Shown here one piece after another: positions 52,234-60,048 of a stretch of DNA of 64,000 nt (the first letter of the stretch is position 1; every line of letters begins with the position of its first letter). The notes beneath the pieces were generated by a model. That model saw only the letters and a list, made by a program, of their open reading frames with translations. It made no database searches and was not told where the DNA came from. The translations under genes and the position numbers were made by a program. Source of the DNA: an uncultured Pseudomonadota bacterium. GTDB taxonomy: Bacteria; Pseudomonadota; Gammaproteobacteria; Steroidobacterales; Steroidobacteraceae. Location: positions 78,226 through 142,225 of the forward strand of contig CADEFJ010000001.1 of the NCBI GenBank assembly GCA_902826575.1, written 5' to 3'.

Positions 52234-52601
52234 GCAGGAAGGCCGCTGGGCCGATAGAGCGCGACTGGCCGCAACTCGTAGGCCCCGCCGGGGTTCGCGG
52301 CCGCGAGCTTGCGGGCCGTGTCGAGTGCTTCGTCGAGCGATGCGCACGCGACGATGTAGAAGCCGAGGAGCTGCTCCTTGGTTTCGGCGAAGGGCCCGTC
52401 GACGACCAGCGGCGGGTCGCGGTCCTTGCGCAGGGTGGTCGCGGCGGTGGTCGGCATCAGCCGCGCGACTGGTCCAAGCCGGCCGGTGCGCGCGATCTCC
52501 TCCTGCACTGCCGCGAGGCGCCTCATGACGGCGTCGTCGTCTTCCGCACTCCAGCCGCAGACCACGTCTTCGCGGTGATAACAGAGAATTGCGTACAGCA
52601 A
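52230..52601 (-). CDS. YciI/DGPF-domain protein, ECF42 partner
   Basis: A 123-residue YCII-related (DGPF) protein. The name-giving motif appears as VVDGPFAETKEQLLGFY (about 67–83). TTG 52601 (MLYAILCYHRED) is the likely start: GAGGAG lies 9 bp upstream and no ATG/GTG is in frame nearby. DGPF proteins are nearly always encoded with ECF42 sigma factors; they may be regulators or enzymes of unknown activity. Confidence 0.9.
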   Translation of the reverse strand: MLYAILCYHREDVVCGWSAEDDDAVMRRLAAVQEEIARTGRLGPVARLMPTTAATTLRKDRDPPLVVDGPFAETKEQLLGFYIVACASLDEALDTARKLAAANPGGAYELRPVALYRPSGLPA

Positions 52602-52646
52602 CGGCGTGCACTCCTCGGGCCACAGGACGCACGAGTATGCGCTGCC

Positions 52647-52674
52647 CCGACAGTGCGCTGCGGCGCAGTGTCGG
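52647..52674. promoter_or_regulatory. 28-nt imperfect palindrome between divergent genes
   Basis: CCGACAGTGCGC and GCGCAGTGTCGG form an 11-of-12-bp stem around TGCG, with one G·G mismatch. It is between the outward-pointing YciI and DUF1428 genes, so it is not a terminator. It could bind a regulator of either promoter. Confidence 0.45.
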
Positions 52675-52733
52675 AACGGGTCCCCTTTGCGCGTCCTCGG
52701 GCGTACGCTATCGAAACTACGAGGAGTGTAATC

Positions 52734-53096
52734 ATGGCCAACTATGTCGATGGATTCGTGCTGCCGGTTCCGCGTCGCAAGCTGGCGGCCTACCGCGCGA
52801 TCGCGCGCAAGGCGGCCAAGGTCTGGCGCGAACATGGCGCACTCGAATACCGCGAATGCATTGCCGATGACGTCAAGCCGGGCAAGGTCACGTCCTTCCC
52901 GCAGAGCGTGAAGCTGAAGCCCGGCGAAGTGGTGATGTTCTCGTGGGTGGTCTACAAGTCGCGCCAGCATCGCGACAAGGTCAACGAGAAGGTGATGAAG
53001 GATCCGCGGCTCGCCTCGATGATGGATCCGAAGAAGCTGCCGTTCGATGGCACGCGCATGTTCTGGGGCGGCTTCAAGGTGTTCGTGGCGGCGTGA
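52734..53096 (+). CDS. DUF1428 family protein
   Basis: A 120-residue protein. The start MANYVDGFVLPVP and the core EYRECIADDVKPGKVTSFP, VVYKSRQHRDKVN and MFWGGFKVFV are the DUF1428 pattern, a dimeric α/β-barrel (ABM-like) family. GAGGAG precedes ATG 52734. Its stop overlaps the methyltransferase start by 4 bp. Divergent from the ECF42–DGPF pair. Confidence 0.9.
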   Translation: MANYVDGFVLPVPRRKLAAYRAIARKAAKVWREHGALEYRECIADDVKPGKVTSFPQSVKLKPGEVVMFSWVVYKSRQHRDKVNEKVMKDPRLASMMDPKKLPFDGTRMFWGGFKVFVAA

Positions 53097-53836
53097 ACCG
53101 GTCGTTCGCGGACCACTTCCGCAGCGTCTCGCGAGGCTACGCGAGCCATCGCCCGACCTATCCGGCCGCGCTGTTCGACTGGCTTGCGCAAGTGGCGCCC
53201 GCGTGCGGGCTTGCGTGGGATTGTGCGACCGGCAGTGGCCAGGCGGCGGCGGACCTGGCGCGGCACTTCGCGCGCGTGATCGCCACGGACGCGAGCGCCG
53301 CGCAGATCGCCCAAGCAGAGCCACATGCGCGCATCGAGTACCGGGTCGCGCCCGCGGAGCACTCGGGCCTCGAGGCGCACAGCGTCGACCTCATCGTGGT
53401 CGCGCAGGCCTTGCACTGGTTCGATGTCGACGCGTTCCACGCTGAAGCGCGGCGCGTGCTCGTCCCGGGTGGCGCGATCGCCGAATGGTGCTACGAAATC
53501 ACGGTCGTCGATGCCGGTCCGATCGACGCGCTCCTGCTCGAGGTCTACCACGGCGCACTGGCTCCGTACTGGCCGCCCGAGCGCGCGCACATCGAGCGCG
53601 GCTATCGCGACCTGCCGTTCCCGTTCGCGGCGATCGAGGCTCCACCGTTCGCGATGCAAATGGAGTGGACCCTGTCGCAGTTCACCGGCTACCTGCGCAC
53701 CTGGTCGGCGACGGCGCGCTATGTCGCGGCGCGCGGGCACGATCCGATCGCTGCGCTCGAGGAGCGGCTGGTGCCGCACTGGGGCGATGACGCGCGTCTG
53801 GTGAGCTGGCCGCTGGTGCTGCGCGTCGGCAGGTAG
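53093..53836 (+). CDS. Class I SAM-dependent methyltransferase
   Basis: A 247-residue enzyme. GTG 53093 overlaps the DUF1428 stop (GTGA). Motif I is WDCATGSGQA (about 42–51), the next acidic residue is in ATDASAAQI, and the post-motif DLIVVAQALHWFD (about 98–110) is typical of methyltransferase-11 and trans-aconitate methyltransferase-like proteins. The substrate is unknown. Confidence 0.88.
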   Translation: MNRSFADHFRSVSRGYASHRPTYPAALFDWLAQVAPACGLAWDCATGSGQAAADLARHFARVIATDASAAQIAQAEPHARIEYRVAPAEHSGLEAHSVDLIVVAQALHWFDVDAFHAEARRVLVPGGAIAEWCYEITVVDAGPIDALLLEVYHGALAPYWPPERAHIERGYRDLPFPFAAIEAPPFAMQMEWTLSQFTGYLRTWSATARYVAARGHDPIAALEERLVPHWGDDARLVSWPLVLRVGR

Positions 53837-53860
53837 TCTTGCGGCGTTTCGGCCCTCACC

Positions 53861-55060
53861 TCAGGGCACAGCCATCGCCGCGGTAAGCACCCGTGAGCCG
53901 CTCCAGGCGAAAACCACTGTGCGCCCAGTGCGCACCATGCGCGGGAAACCGTTCGAGCGCGCGGTGCCGGCAGGCGTGACCGTGACAGCAGCGTGGCGTG
54001 TGCCGTCGCTGCCGATGCGCCGCACGCGAACTGCGCCGCCGTCGGGCAGTTGCTCGAGCCAGGAGACCAGCGCGTCGCCATTGGCGAGCAACAAGATGGC
54101 CACGCGCCCCGCAGGCTTGCCATCGTCGGCGATCACCGGGGCACCGAAGCTTGCACCGGCGTCGTTCGACAGTGCGACCTTCACGTGCGGCCGGCCGTCC
54201 ACGGCGGTGTACCACGCCACGGCGACACGACGGTCCGAAGCCGCGACCGCCGGCCCATTCACGGGACAGCCCTCGATGCGCCAGGCGTCGCGCGCCACAG
54301 GTGCCGGCTCGGTCCATTTGCCGCCCGCGAGGCGCACGATGGCAATGTCGCGAACTTCCTGCGCCGACCGGTCCCGGTAGACCACCACGGGCCCGTCGCG
54401 CGTGAGGGCGGCCGAGGTCTGGCAACACTCGCAGGTGCGCGCATCGAGCAGCGCCTCGTCGCCCAGCGTGCCGTCGCGGGCGATCGTCGCGTAGCGCAGC
54501 GACATGTCGCCCTCGCCATGATCGTGCCCGCCGCCACCCGCCCGCATCGCGCGACCATCCAGCCACACAGCGGCAAGCGAGCCATCCTGCGCGGCGAAGA
54601 GCGACACGAAGCCGTGTTCGGTCGGCGTGCCGTCACGATGCGGCACGATCGGCGTGCCCCAGGTTGCGCCGCCGTCGAAGGAGCGGGCGACGTTCACGTC
54701 GTAAGCGAAACTTCCCGCCGCGCTGCGCACCAGCCAGTGCGCGGCGAGCGAACCATCCGGCAGCACGCTCATCGACGGAAAATCCGCCCAGTTGACGAAC
54801 CAGTTCGCACCCTCGGCGATGGTGCGCGGCGCGGACCAGCCCTTGCCATCCCCGGAGGCAAAGCGCAGCGCGGCGCGGCCGCCTTCCTGGCGTTCGATCC
54901 AGCTGAGGAACACGCGTCCGTCGGGCGCGACGGTCAGGTTGGCCTGCGCGCTGCCCTCCGGGGCCGGGGATGGAATTTGCCGCAGCGTTTCGGCCGCGGG
55001 TGTCGTGATCGACCACGAGGCGAGCAGGGCGATGAGGGCAGCGATCGGCAAACGGGCCAT
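53861..55060 (-). CDS. Exported sialidase-fold (BNR/Asp-box) protein with CECC motif
   Basis: A 399-residue protein with a signal peptide (about 1–22, ending PAAE). β-propeller Asp-boxes are seen at [11 protein letters not shown] (about 125–135) and [11 protein letters not shown]. Unusual features are the cysteine cluster TCECCQTS (Cys210, Cys212, Cys213) and a [11 protein letters not shown] loop (175–185), which together look able to bind a metal or to form a disulfide. True sialidase Arg triads are not evident, so glycosidase activity is doubtful. ATG 55060 is the only start before the signal peptide. Confidence 0.78.
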   Translation of the reverse strand: MARLPIAALIALLASWSITTPAAETLRQIPSPAPEGSAQANLTVAPDGRVFLSWIERQEGGRAALRFASGDGKGWSAPRTIAEGANWFVNWADFPSMSVLPDGSLAAHWLVRSAAGSFAYDVNVARSFDGGATWGTPIVPHRDGTPTEHGFVSLFAAQDGSLAAVWLDGRAMRAGGGGHDHGEGDMSLRYATIARDGTLGDEALLDARTCECCQTSAALTRDGPVVVYRDRSAQEVRDIAIVRLAGGKWTEPAPVARDAWRIEGCPVNGPAVAASDRRVAVAWYTAVDGRPHVKVALSNDAGASFGAPVIADDGKPAGRVAILLLANGDALVSWLEQLPDGGAVRVRRIGSDGTRHAAVTVTPAGTARSNGFPRMVRTGRTVVFAWSGSRVLTAAMAVP

Positions 55061-55279
55061 GCGCGATACCTTGCTGTCGTGGGAGACGTCGCATTGTGCC
55101 AAGTATCCGCGTTGCGTGGGCGGACCGTTGAAACTGAGCTTCGGCCGCGTGGCGGCCCGGGACATCGTGTAAAGCCCCTATCGGACCGCGCGCGCGTTCG
55201 GACCATAATCGAACGGCGCACCGCGGAGGCCCGGCATGACGAGATCCATCGAGTTCCTGCACCTGGATACGGACCGCGG

Positions 55280-56236
55280 ATGAGCACCCGATTCAATGCG
55301 GCCGCGGCCCACGCCGCGCCGGTCCTGCTCGACAAGTCCGCCACGCTCGACAAGGTGTGCGCGCTGATCGCCGAGGCCGGTCGCAGCGATGTGCGGCTGC
55401 TCGCGTTCGCAGAGACTTTCGTACCGGGCTATGCGTACTGGCTCGGCGTCTACCCGGCCATGGCGCAACAGGCAGTGATGCTGGAGTACGCGGCGCAGTC
55501 GGTGTCGATCGCCGCGGGCGAACTCGCGCCCGTGCTCGAGGCCTGCGCCAGGCATCGCGTCAACGTGGTGCTCGGCTTGTCGGAGCGCGACGGCGGCACT
55601 CTCTACAACAGCCAGGCCTTCATCGACGAGCACGGGCGCCTGCTCGGCGTGCGCCGCAAGCTGCAGCCGACGATGTCGGAGCGATACGTCTGGGGCCAGG
55701 GCGATGGCTCGACGCTGAAGGTGTACGACATGCCGGTCGGCAAAGTGGGCGGGCTGATCTGCGGCGAGCACTCGATGAACCTCGCGCGCCACGCGCTGAT
55801 CCTGCAGCACGAGGAGGTCCACGTTTCGTCCTGGCCCACCTTCGCGACCTTGAAGGGCAGGGAGGCCTGGTTCGACCCGCACGTCGATGCGCTCTCGAAA
55901 GTGCATGCCTACACGGGCTCGTGCTTCGTCATCGTCGCGCAGGATCCGATCACGCAGGCGAACCTGGATCGCATCGAGCGGCTGCTCGGTCCGCAGGATG
56001 TGTTCAAGGCGGGCGGCGCACGCTCGGCCATCTACGGGCCCGGTGAGGAATTCGTCGCCGCGCCCCATACGGGGCTCGAGGAAAAGCTCGTGATCGGCGA
56101 GATCGACCTCGGCCGCATCCGCGCGGCCAAGCTGCAGCACGATTCGGCGGGCCACTATGCGCGCGCGGAAATCCTGCGGCTCGTCATCGACACGGAGCCG
56201 AAGACGCCGCTCGTCGGCGCGCCGCGGACTGACTGA
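55280..56236 (+). CDS. Nitrilase-family hydrolase
   Basis: A 318-residue protein of branch 1 of the nitrilase superfamily. The triad is Glu45 (AFAETFVPGYAYW), Lys127 (RRKLQPTMSER) and Cys161 (GLICGEHSMNLAR). The Cys is followed by GEH instead of the WEH usual in true nitrilases, so nitrile specificity may differ. Length and AFAETFVPGYPxW-type block fit aliphatic/aryl nitrilases. A CATAAT element lies at 55201–55206. The gene ends immediately before the mobile-element remnant. Confidence 0.9.
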   Translation: MSTRFNAAAAHAAPVLLDKSATLDKVCALIAEAGRSDVRLLAFAETFVPGYAYWLGVYPAMAQQAVMLEYAAQSVSIAAGELAPVLEACARHRVNVVLGLSERDGGTLYNSQAFIDEHGRLLGVRRKLQPTMSERYVWGQGDGSTLKVYDMPVGKVGGLICGEHSMNLARHALILQHEEVHVSSWPTFATLKGREAWFDPHVDALSKVHAYTGSCFVIVAQDPITQANLDRIERLLGPQDVFKAGGARSAIYGPGEEFVAAPHTGLEEKLVIGEIDLGRIRAAKLQHDSAGHYARAEILRLVIDTEPKTPLVGAPRTD

Positions 56237-56248
56237 CGCCGCGCGCGG

Positions 56249-56257
56249 TATTGGTGG
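56249..56257. other. Possible attachment-site half (TATTGGTGG)
   Basis: This 9-bp word is repeated at the 3' end of ssrA (58673–58681); with one further mismatch the similarity runs to 14 bp. It falls between the nitrilase stop and the recombinase remnant, as expected for one boundary of an element integrated at ssrA. The repeat is short and could be chance. Confidence 0.3.
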
Positions 56258-56439
56258 TGGAGAAAGTCATCGCGTCGCCGAACGACCTCGAAGTGCGACT
56301 GCGCGCCAACGGCATCGACCGCCTGTTGCTGGAGCTGCACCCCGAGCCTGTCGAGCAACAAGAGGTACACCACTGCGCGACATCCGCATCCAGAAGACCG
56401 GTGAGCTGGATATGCAGTAGACCAGCGACGATAGGCTGA
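56251..56439 (+). pseudogene. Remnant of a serine-recombinase C-terminus (tentative)
   Basis: The reading VEKVIASPNDLEVRLRANGI continued by DRLLLELHPEPVEQQEV resembles the last part of large serine recombinases that precede small HTH genes in integrative elements; no catalytic domain is left. After that the frame degenerates to a stop at 56439. There is no start or ribosome site of its own. The assignment rests on resemblance and on the gene that follows. Confidence 0.4.
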
Positions 56440-56447
56440 CCGCGTCC

Positions 56448-56864
56448 GTGCCGATCCAGATCAAGCGCCGCAGTGGCCGCAAGTTGGTCACCTTGCCAAA
56501 CGGGGAAACCATACCGGTCAGACCGTGGGACGTGGCGCCAACCTCCATCCAGCTGGCGCTGGCCAGGGGCCATAGGTGACTGGCCATACCGGAATCGGGG
56601 GAGGCGAAATCATTGATGGAGATCGCCACACGTTAAGGAATAGACAACAGCTACGTCAGCCGGATGGTCAGCCTGACCACGCTCGCCCCCGACACCGTGG
56701 CGGCCATCCTGGATGGCGCATTGCCGAATCACATCACGCTGTTTGATATGGCGGTTGATCCGCAAGCGCTGTGGGGTAAGCAGCGGGAGCGAGTCGGCCT
56801 TCCGCGTTGGAAATCAACCCGCGTCTGCAGGCGACCACGGACCACCTGCCTGCCAGCGGGCTGA
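56448..56864 (+). pseudogene. Broken HTH-type protein of a mobile element
   Basis: One frame reads IQIKRRSGRKLVTLPNGE, then RPWDVAPTSIQLALARGHR, then NSYVSRMVSLTTLAPDTV, then LPNHITLFDMAVDPQALW, a composition I know from small DNA-binding proteins encoded after serine recombinases in integrative elements. Two in-frame stops interrupt it: TGA 56577–56579 (where Trp is expected after GHR) and TAA 56634–56636. The gene is therefore inactive. Similarity fades after RERVGLP (about 56800), and the last 17 codons overlap the convergent toxin gene. Confidence 0.65.
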
Positions 56865-57731
56865 AAGCGCCGCATTGGCATTGGCCGCCTTGATGACGGG
56901 CAGCATGAACGCGACCAGTGCCGCAATGACGTCATTCAGCGCCAGCGCGTCCAGGCGGTTCTTTCTCAGGAAGGCCTGCCACTGCGCCTGCTTCTGCGCA
57001 TCTTGCGCAAACGCATCGGTAAGGCCGAATGGGGCCTCTCCAGCCAGAGCGGTCTTGCGTCGATCGAAGGTCGCCCGAATCGCTTGGCGAAGGGTGTCGC
57101 CATCGAAGTCGGTGTGCCGCGCCAATATCCACAGGTCGAAATAATCCTTCATGCGACTATTGGCGATGCCAAGGGACGATAGCGCCTCGAATTTCTCGGC
57201 CACCACGGTGTAGCGCGGATAGACACGCAGTCTTGGTGCCGCGAACTCCGACAGCATGACGGGGTATTCGACATCCTCTGGGCCAGGCGTGACGGCGTCG
57301 CCGAATCCAATATCGATCTGAATCTGGCAACGCGCGCCATCGATCACGCCAGGCAACATGACGCGCACACCGGCGTAGTTCGCCTCCTTGCGGATTTCTG
57401 CGGCGTGCACGGTGTCGGGTTGAAACATTACGCCGTCGTGCGTTTCGATCGCGCAGATTTCCCTGAAGACGGCTTCGATGTGCGGCAACTCCGCCGAGCC
57501 GAATCCCAAGAAATCGGCGTCCCTGGTTGGGCGATGTGGGATGTCGAACCACAGGTCAAACAACAAGGCACCCTTGAGCAGAAACTGATCCGCGTGCTGC
57601 GAGATGCTGATGCGGTACAGCAGCCGCTCAATCGCATAGCGGGTAAGGACCAAGTTGAAATCCTGCTTGGTCTCGCGGGCGCGGTTGAGCAGACGGGCAC
57701 GTACTGATGCCGCCACGTTTCTTTCATTCAT
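56814..57731 (-). CDS. AbiEii-type nucleotidyltransferase toxin
   Basis: A 305-residue toxin of the type IV AbiE system. NTase motifs: KGALLFDLWF with RPTRDADFLG (motifs I–II, about 55–80), CQIQIDIGFGD (motif III, about 147–157), and KFEALSSLG with SRMKDYFDLWIL (motif IV region, about 195–225). ATG 57731 overlaps the antitoxin stop (ATGA). AbiEii blocks growth by modifying tRNA 3' ends in characterised relatives, giving phage abortive infection. Base composition here is less GC-rich than around it, which fits horizontal gain. Confidence 0.9.
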   Translation of the reverse strand: MNERNVAASVRARLLNRARETKQDFNLVLTRYAIERLLYRISISQHADQFLLKGALLFDLWFDIPHRPTRDADFLGFGSAELPHIEAVFREICAIETHDGVMFQPDTVHAAEIRKEANYAGVRVMLPGVIDGARCQIQIDIGFGDAVTPGPEDVEYPVMLSEFAAPRLRVYPRYTVVAEKFEALSSLGIANSRMKDYFDLWILARHTDFDGDTLRQAIRATFDRRKTALAGEAPFGLTDAFAQDAQKQAQWQAFLRKNRLDALALNDVIAALVAFMLPVIKAANANAALSARWQAGGPWSPADAG

Positions 57732-58327
57732 GGCAGGCTTTCCATGTAGGGGCGCATCACATTGGCCACGCGGCACAGCGTGGCATAGCGCCAGAGTTCG
57801 TCCATGCTCGCGCGCTTGGCTCGCCAGGCTTCCTTCAGGGCTTCCATCGCCACATCGAGGCCGATTTTGTTGCGAAACTTGAAGCAGTCGGCCACGGTGC
57901 GAGCGACGTTGGTCACGCGCACGTTCACGCCATCTATCTGGTGTTCTTCGATGCCATCGGTCAGTGCGGCACCCGAGAAGCGCACGATGCGCAGTGGCGG
58001 GTAATCTATCTTCGGTGCACGCGCCTTGTTCGGAATGGCGAGCCAAACCTCGAATGGCGACTGTGTGGTGAGGTCGTGCACCCGCAGCGCTGACAGCAGG
58101 CAGACGATGGCTTGCGGGTGTTTGCGTGCCACCTCTGCGAGCGTGCCATGCTCGGATACGCTGCGATCAGGACGGGCATACAGACCCCGACCTACGCGGG
58201 TAAGCAGACCCTGCCGAACCAGTCGCGTGAGGGTGACACTGGGCAGACCCAGCGCATCGAGATCGCGCGAGCGTATGAGGCCGCGCTGGGCGGCGAGATC
58301 CAGAATGGTCTGATGCGAACTTTTCAT
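57728..58327 (-). CDS. AbiEi-family antitoxin/repressor
   Basis: A 199-residue antitoxin. The N-terminal winged helix (about 1–60; ILDLAAQRGLIRSRDLDALGLP, LTRLVRQGLLTRVGRGLYARP) is the AbiEi_4 wHTH; the C-terminal domain (about 65–190) has VCLLSALRVHDLT and the NVARTVADCFKFRNKIGLDVAMEALKEA region. ATG 58327 was chosen; ATG 58345 (six residues longer) is the alternative. Upstream, GGTCAATATATACC (58359–58372) is AT-rich and partly symmetrical and could be its promoter/operator, because AbiEi represses its own operon. Confidence 0.9.
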   Translation of the reverse strand: MKSSHQTILDLAAQRGLIRSRDLDALGLPSVTLTRLVRQGLLTRVGRGLYARPDRSVSEHGTLAEVARKHPQAIVCLLSALRVHDLTTQSPFEVWLAIPNKARAPKIDYPPLRIVRFSGAALTDGIEEHQIDGVNVRVTNVARTVADCFKFRNKIGLDVAMEALKEAWRAKRASMDELWRYATLCRVANVMRPYMESLP

Positions 58328-58381
58328 GCCGTCATGATGTTGCATTAAGTCGGTAGTGGTCAATATATACCTACAAAACAC

Positions 58382-58636
58382 AACACAGGCGGTTTCCTCT
58401 GCTATCCGATGCCCCAATCCAATCGTTTGACTCGTCCGCGCGTAACCCTTTGATCTGTAAGGCGCTGACTTATGGCCTTTGCGGACTTCGGGCCAGTTCC
58501 AGGGAGCGAGGCCGGAGCGAGGAATGGCCAGGAGAGAGTGGAATGCGGTGCGAAACTGGCTGACGGGCCGGGCGGCTAAGACTGCAGGATTCCTCAGGAA
58601 CCCACACGAGTACGCGGGAACTGGCGCGATCGGGCA
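58382..58636. other. Intergenic stretch without recognised gene
   Basis: About 255 bp between the AbiE promoter and the ssrA terminator. I see no credible coding frame; the plus-strand frame through it runs on into ssrA and is an artefact. It may be residual island DNA. Confidence 0.5.
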
Positions 58637-58670
58637 AGAAAAAACACCAACCGAGAACGGTTGGGGTTTT
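58637..58670 (-). terminator. Rho-independent terminator of ssrA
   Basis: On the minus strand, CCAACCG-TTCT-CGGTTGG (58664–58647) is a 7-bp stem extended by imperfect A/T pairs, followed by TGTTTTTTCTTG. It begins 6 nt after the tmRNA CCA end. Confidence 0.85.
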
Positions 58671-58672
58671 GT

Positions 58673-58681
58673 TATTGGTGG
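58673..58681. other. Possible attachment-site half at the ssrA 3' end
   Basis: TATTGGTGG includes the complement of the tmRNA CCACCA end. The same 9 bp occur at 56249–56257, on the far side of the element remnant and AbiE pair. tmRNA 3' ends are frequent integration targets. Confidence 0.3.
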
Positions 58682-59027
58682 AGGCGGGGGGAATCGAACC
58701 CCCGTCCGCAAGTCCTAGACTTCAGGATCTACGTACGTAGCTCTCTCTTTGTTTCTCGCCTCACGCTACCCGAGGAGCAGGGAAGACGCTCGGCCAGCGA
58801 CAGTGACTCTTAACGGAACCACCCCGTCGCACGGTGGCCCGCGATCCTATGAGCGCGTCCCCTGATGCAGTGGCATAGGCACCAGCTGGTCAGAGGTCAG
58901 CCGTGATTAGGCGGCTAGAGCGTAGTTGTCGTCGTTGGCAACTAAGTTTTGCACAGTGATTAACGAGGGCCATGCGCCTCGGTACGCCCCTGAAGGTTCG
59001 CAACCCACGTCGAAACCGGTCGCCCCC
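58676..59027 (-). ncRNA. ssrA: tmRNA (transfer-messenger RNA)
   Basis: A 352-nt one-piece tmRNA. The 5' end GGGGGCG pairs with CGCCTCC before ACCA to form the acceptor stem; the T-arm GGGGGTTCGATTCCCCC is at the 3' side. The tag reading frame is 58939–58907: GCC AAC GAC GAC AAC TAC GCT CTA GCC GCC TAA, giving ANDDNYALAA. It rescues stalled ribosomes with SmpB. It lies 38 bp after panE, two genes from smpB, all on the minus strand. Confidence 0.97.
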
Positions 59028-59043
59028 ATACAGGTACCCCTTG

Positions 59044-59049
59044 AGTATA
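59044..59049 (-). promoter_or_regulatory. Predicted −10 of the ssrA promoter
   Basis: TATACT on the minus strand lies 16 nt before the mature tmRNA 5' end, in the gap after panE. A TTGAAA is found 14 bp upstream (59069–59064), shorter than the usual spacing, so the −35 is uncertain. Confidence 0.5.
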
Positions 59050-59065
59050 GTCGATCCGGTCCGTT

Positions 59066-60046
59066 TCAAGGGCCGGGCGGGTTGCGGGCCGGATCGAGGG
59101 CGGCCACGACACCGTAAAGCGTCTGCAGCACCGGCAGTTCGAGGCCGACGCCGGCGGCGCGTTCGAGCGCGTAGCCCAGCGTCTCGTGGACTTCGAGCGG
59201 GCGGCCCGCATCGACGTCCTGCAGCGAAGACATGCGATGTCCGGCGGCATCCCGCCGGTAGCCCTCGCCGATGGCCACGATGCTTGCGACCGCGTCGCGA
59301 TCGGGACTGCGCGCGATGCTCGCCACCGGCAGTACCGACGCATCGCTGACCGCGATGCCGAGCCGGTCGGCGAGGCGCACCATTTCGCGCACCACGCGCA
59401 CGATCACGAGCGCTGCATCCGCGTCGACGAGGAACGCCCACGTGGGTCGCCGCGTGGTCACGGACAGCGCCATCAGCCCGGTCCACGCGCAGAACTTCGA
59501 CCACTCGAGGGCCAGCACCTGCGGAGTCTGCGCGGCGCGAACACCGGACGCATCGATTTCGCCGGCAATGCGCCGCACCCGATCGCTCGTGCCCTCGGGC
59601 AGCTCGCCGATGAAGACATTGACGTTGCGCGTGAACAGCACCGCGCCATCCGGCAGCAGCTCGGCGCTCGTGTTCGCGAGCGCCCCCAGGGTGCGATCGC
59701 GTCCAACGGCGGCGGCCAGCAGTTCGTTCTTGCCCGGGCCGTTCTGGATCGAAAAGGCGGCCTCGAGCGTCTCGAGTTGCAGTGAGGCGAGTGTCGCGGC
59801 GGTGCCCGGGGTCTTGGTGGCGACGATCAACACGCGCGCGGCGCGCAACGCCGCCGGGTCGCGCACGACGCGCACCGGGACCGTGAACGTGGCGAGCCCA
59901 TCGATCGTCAGGCCATCGCGCTCCACCTGAGCGGCGCGCGTGCCGCGCGCGAGCACGGCAACTTCGTGGCCCGCGCGCGCCAGGTGGGCGGCGAGGACGG
60001 AACCGATCGCGCCGGCGCCCACGATCGCGTAGTCGATGCCGCGCAT
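59066..60046 (-). CDS. panE: 2-dehydropantoate 2-reductase (ketopantoate reductase)
   Basis: A 326-residue NADPH-dependent enzyme of the pantothenate/CoA route. The Rossmann motif is IVGAGAIGSVLAAHLARAG (about 7–25); the catalytic Lys is in LEWSKFCAW (about residue 180), with the Asn/Asp-containing substrate block AFSIQNGPGKNE before it; the C-terminal helical domain has SSLQDVDAGRPLEVHE. The family also includes related oxidoreductases, so the substrate is probable rather than certain. It starts 2 bp after smpB. Confidence 0.87.
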   Translation of the reverse strand: MRGIDYAIVGAGAIGSVLAAHLARAGHEVAVLARGTRAAQVERDGLTIDGLATFTVPVRVVRDPAALRAARVLIVATKTPGTAATLASLQLETLEAAFSIQNGPGKNELLAAAVGRDRTLGALANTSAELLPDGAVLFTRNVNVFIGELPEGTSDRVRRIAGEIDASGVRAAQTPQVLALEWSKFCAWTGLMALSVTTRRPTWAFLVDADAALVIVRVVREMVRLADRLGIAVSDASVLPVASIARSPDRDAVASIVAIGEGYRRDAAGHRMSSLQDVDAGRPLEVHETLGYALERAAGVGLELPVLQTLYGVVAALDPARNPPGP

Positions 60047-60048
60047 GT

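Noticed and set aside
58479-58718. 79-codon plus-strand frame ending GGGGNRTPVRKS
   Set aside because: The end is the well-known spurious translation of a tRNA/tmRNA T-arm complement; the frame runs into ssrA and has no support of its own.
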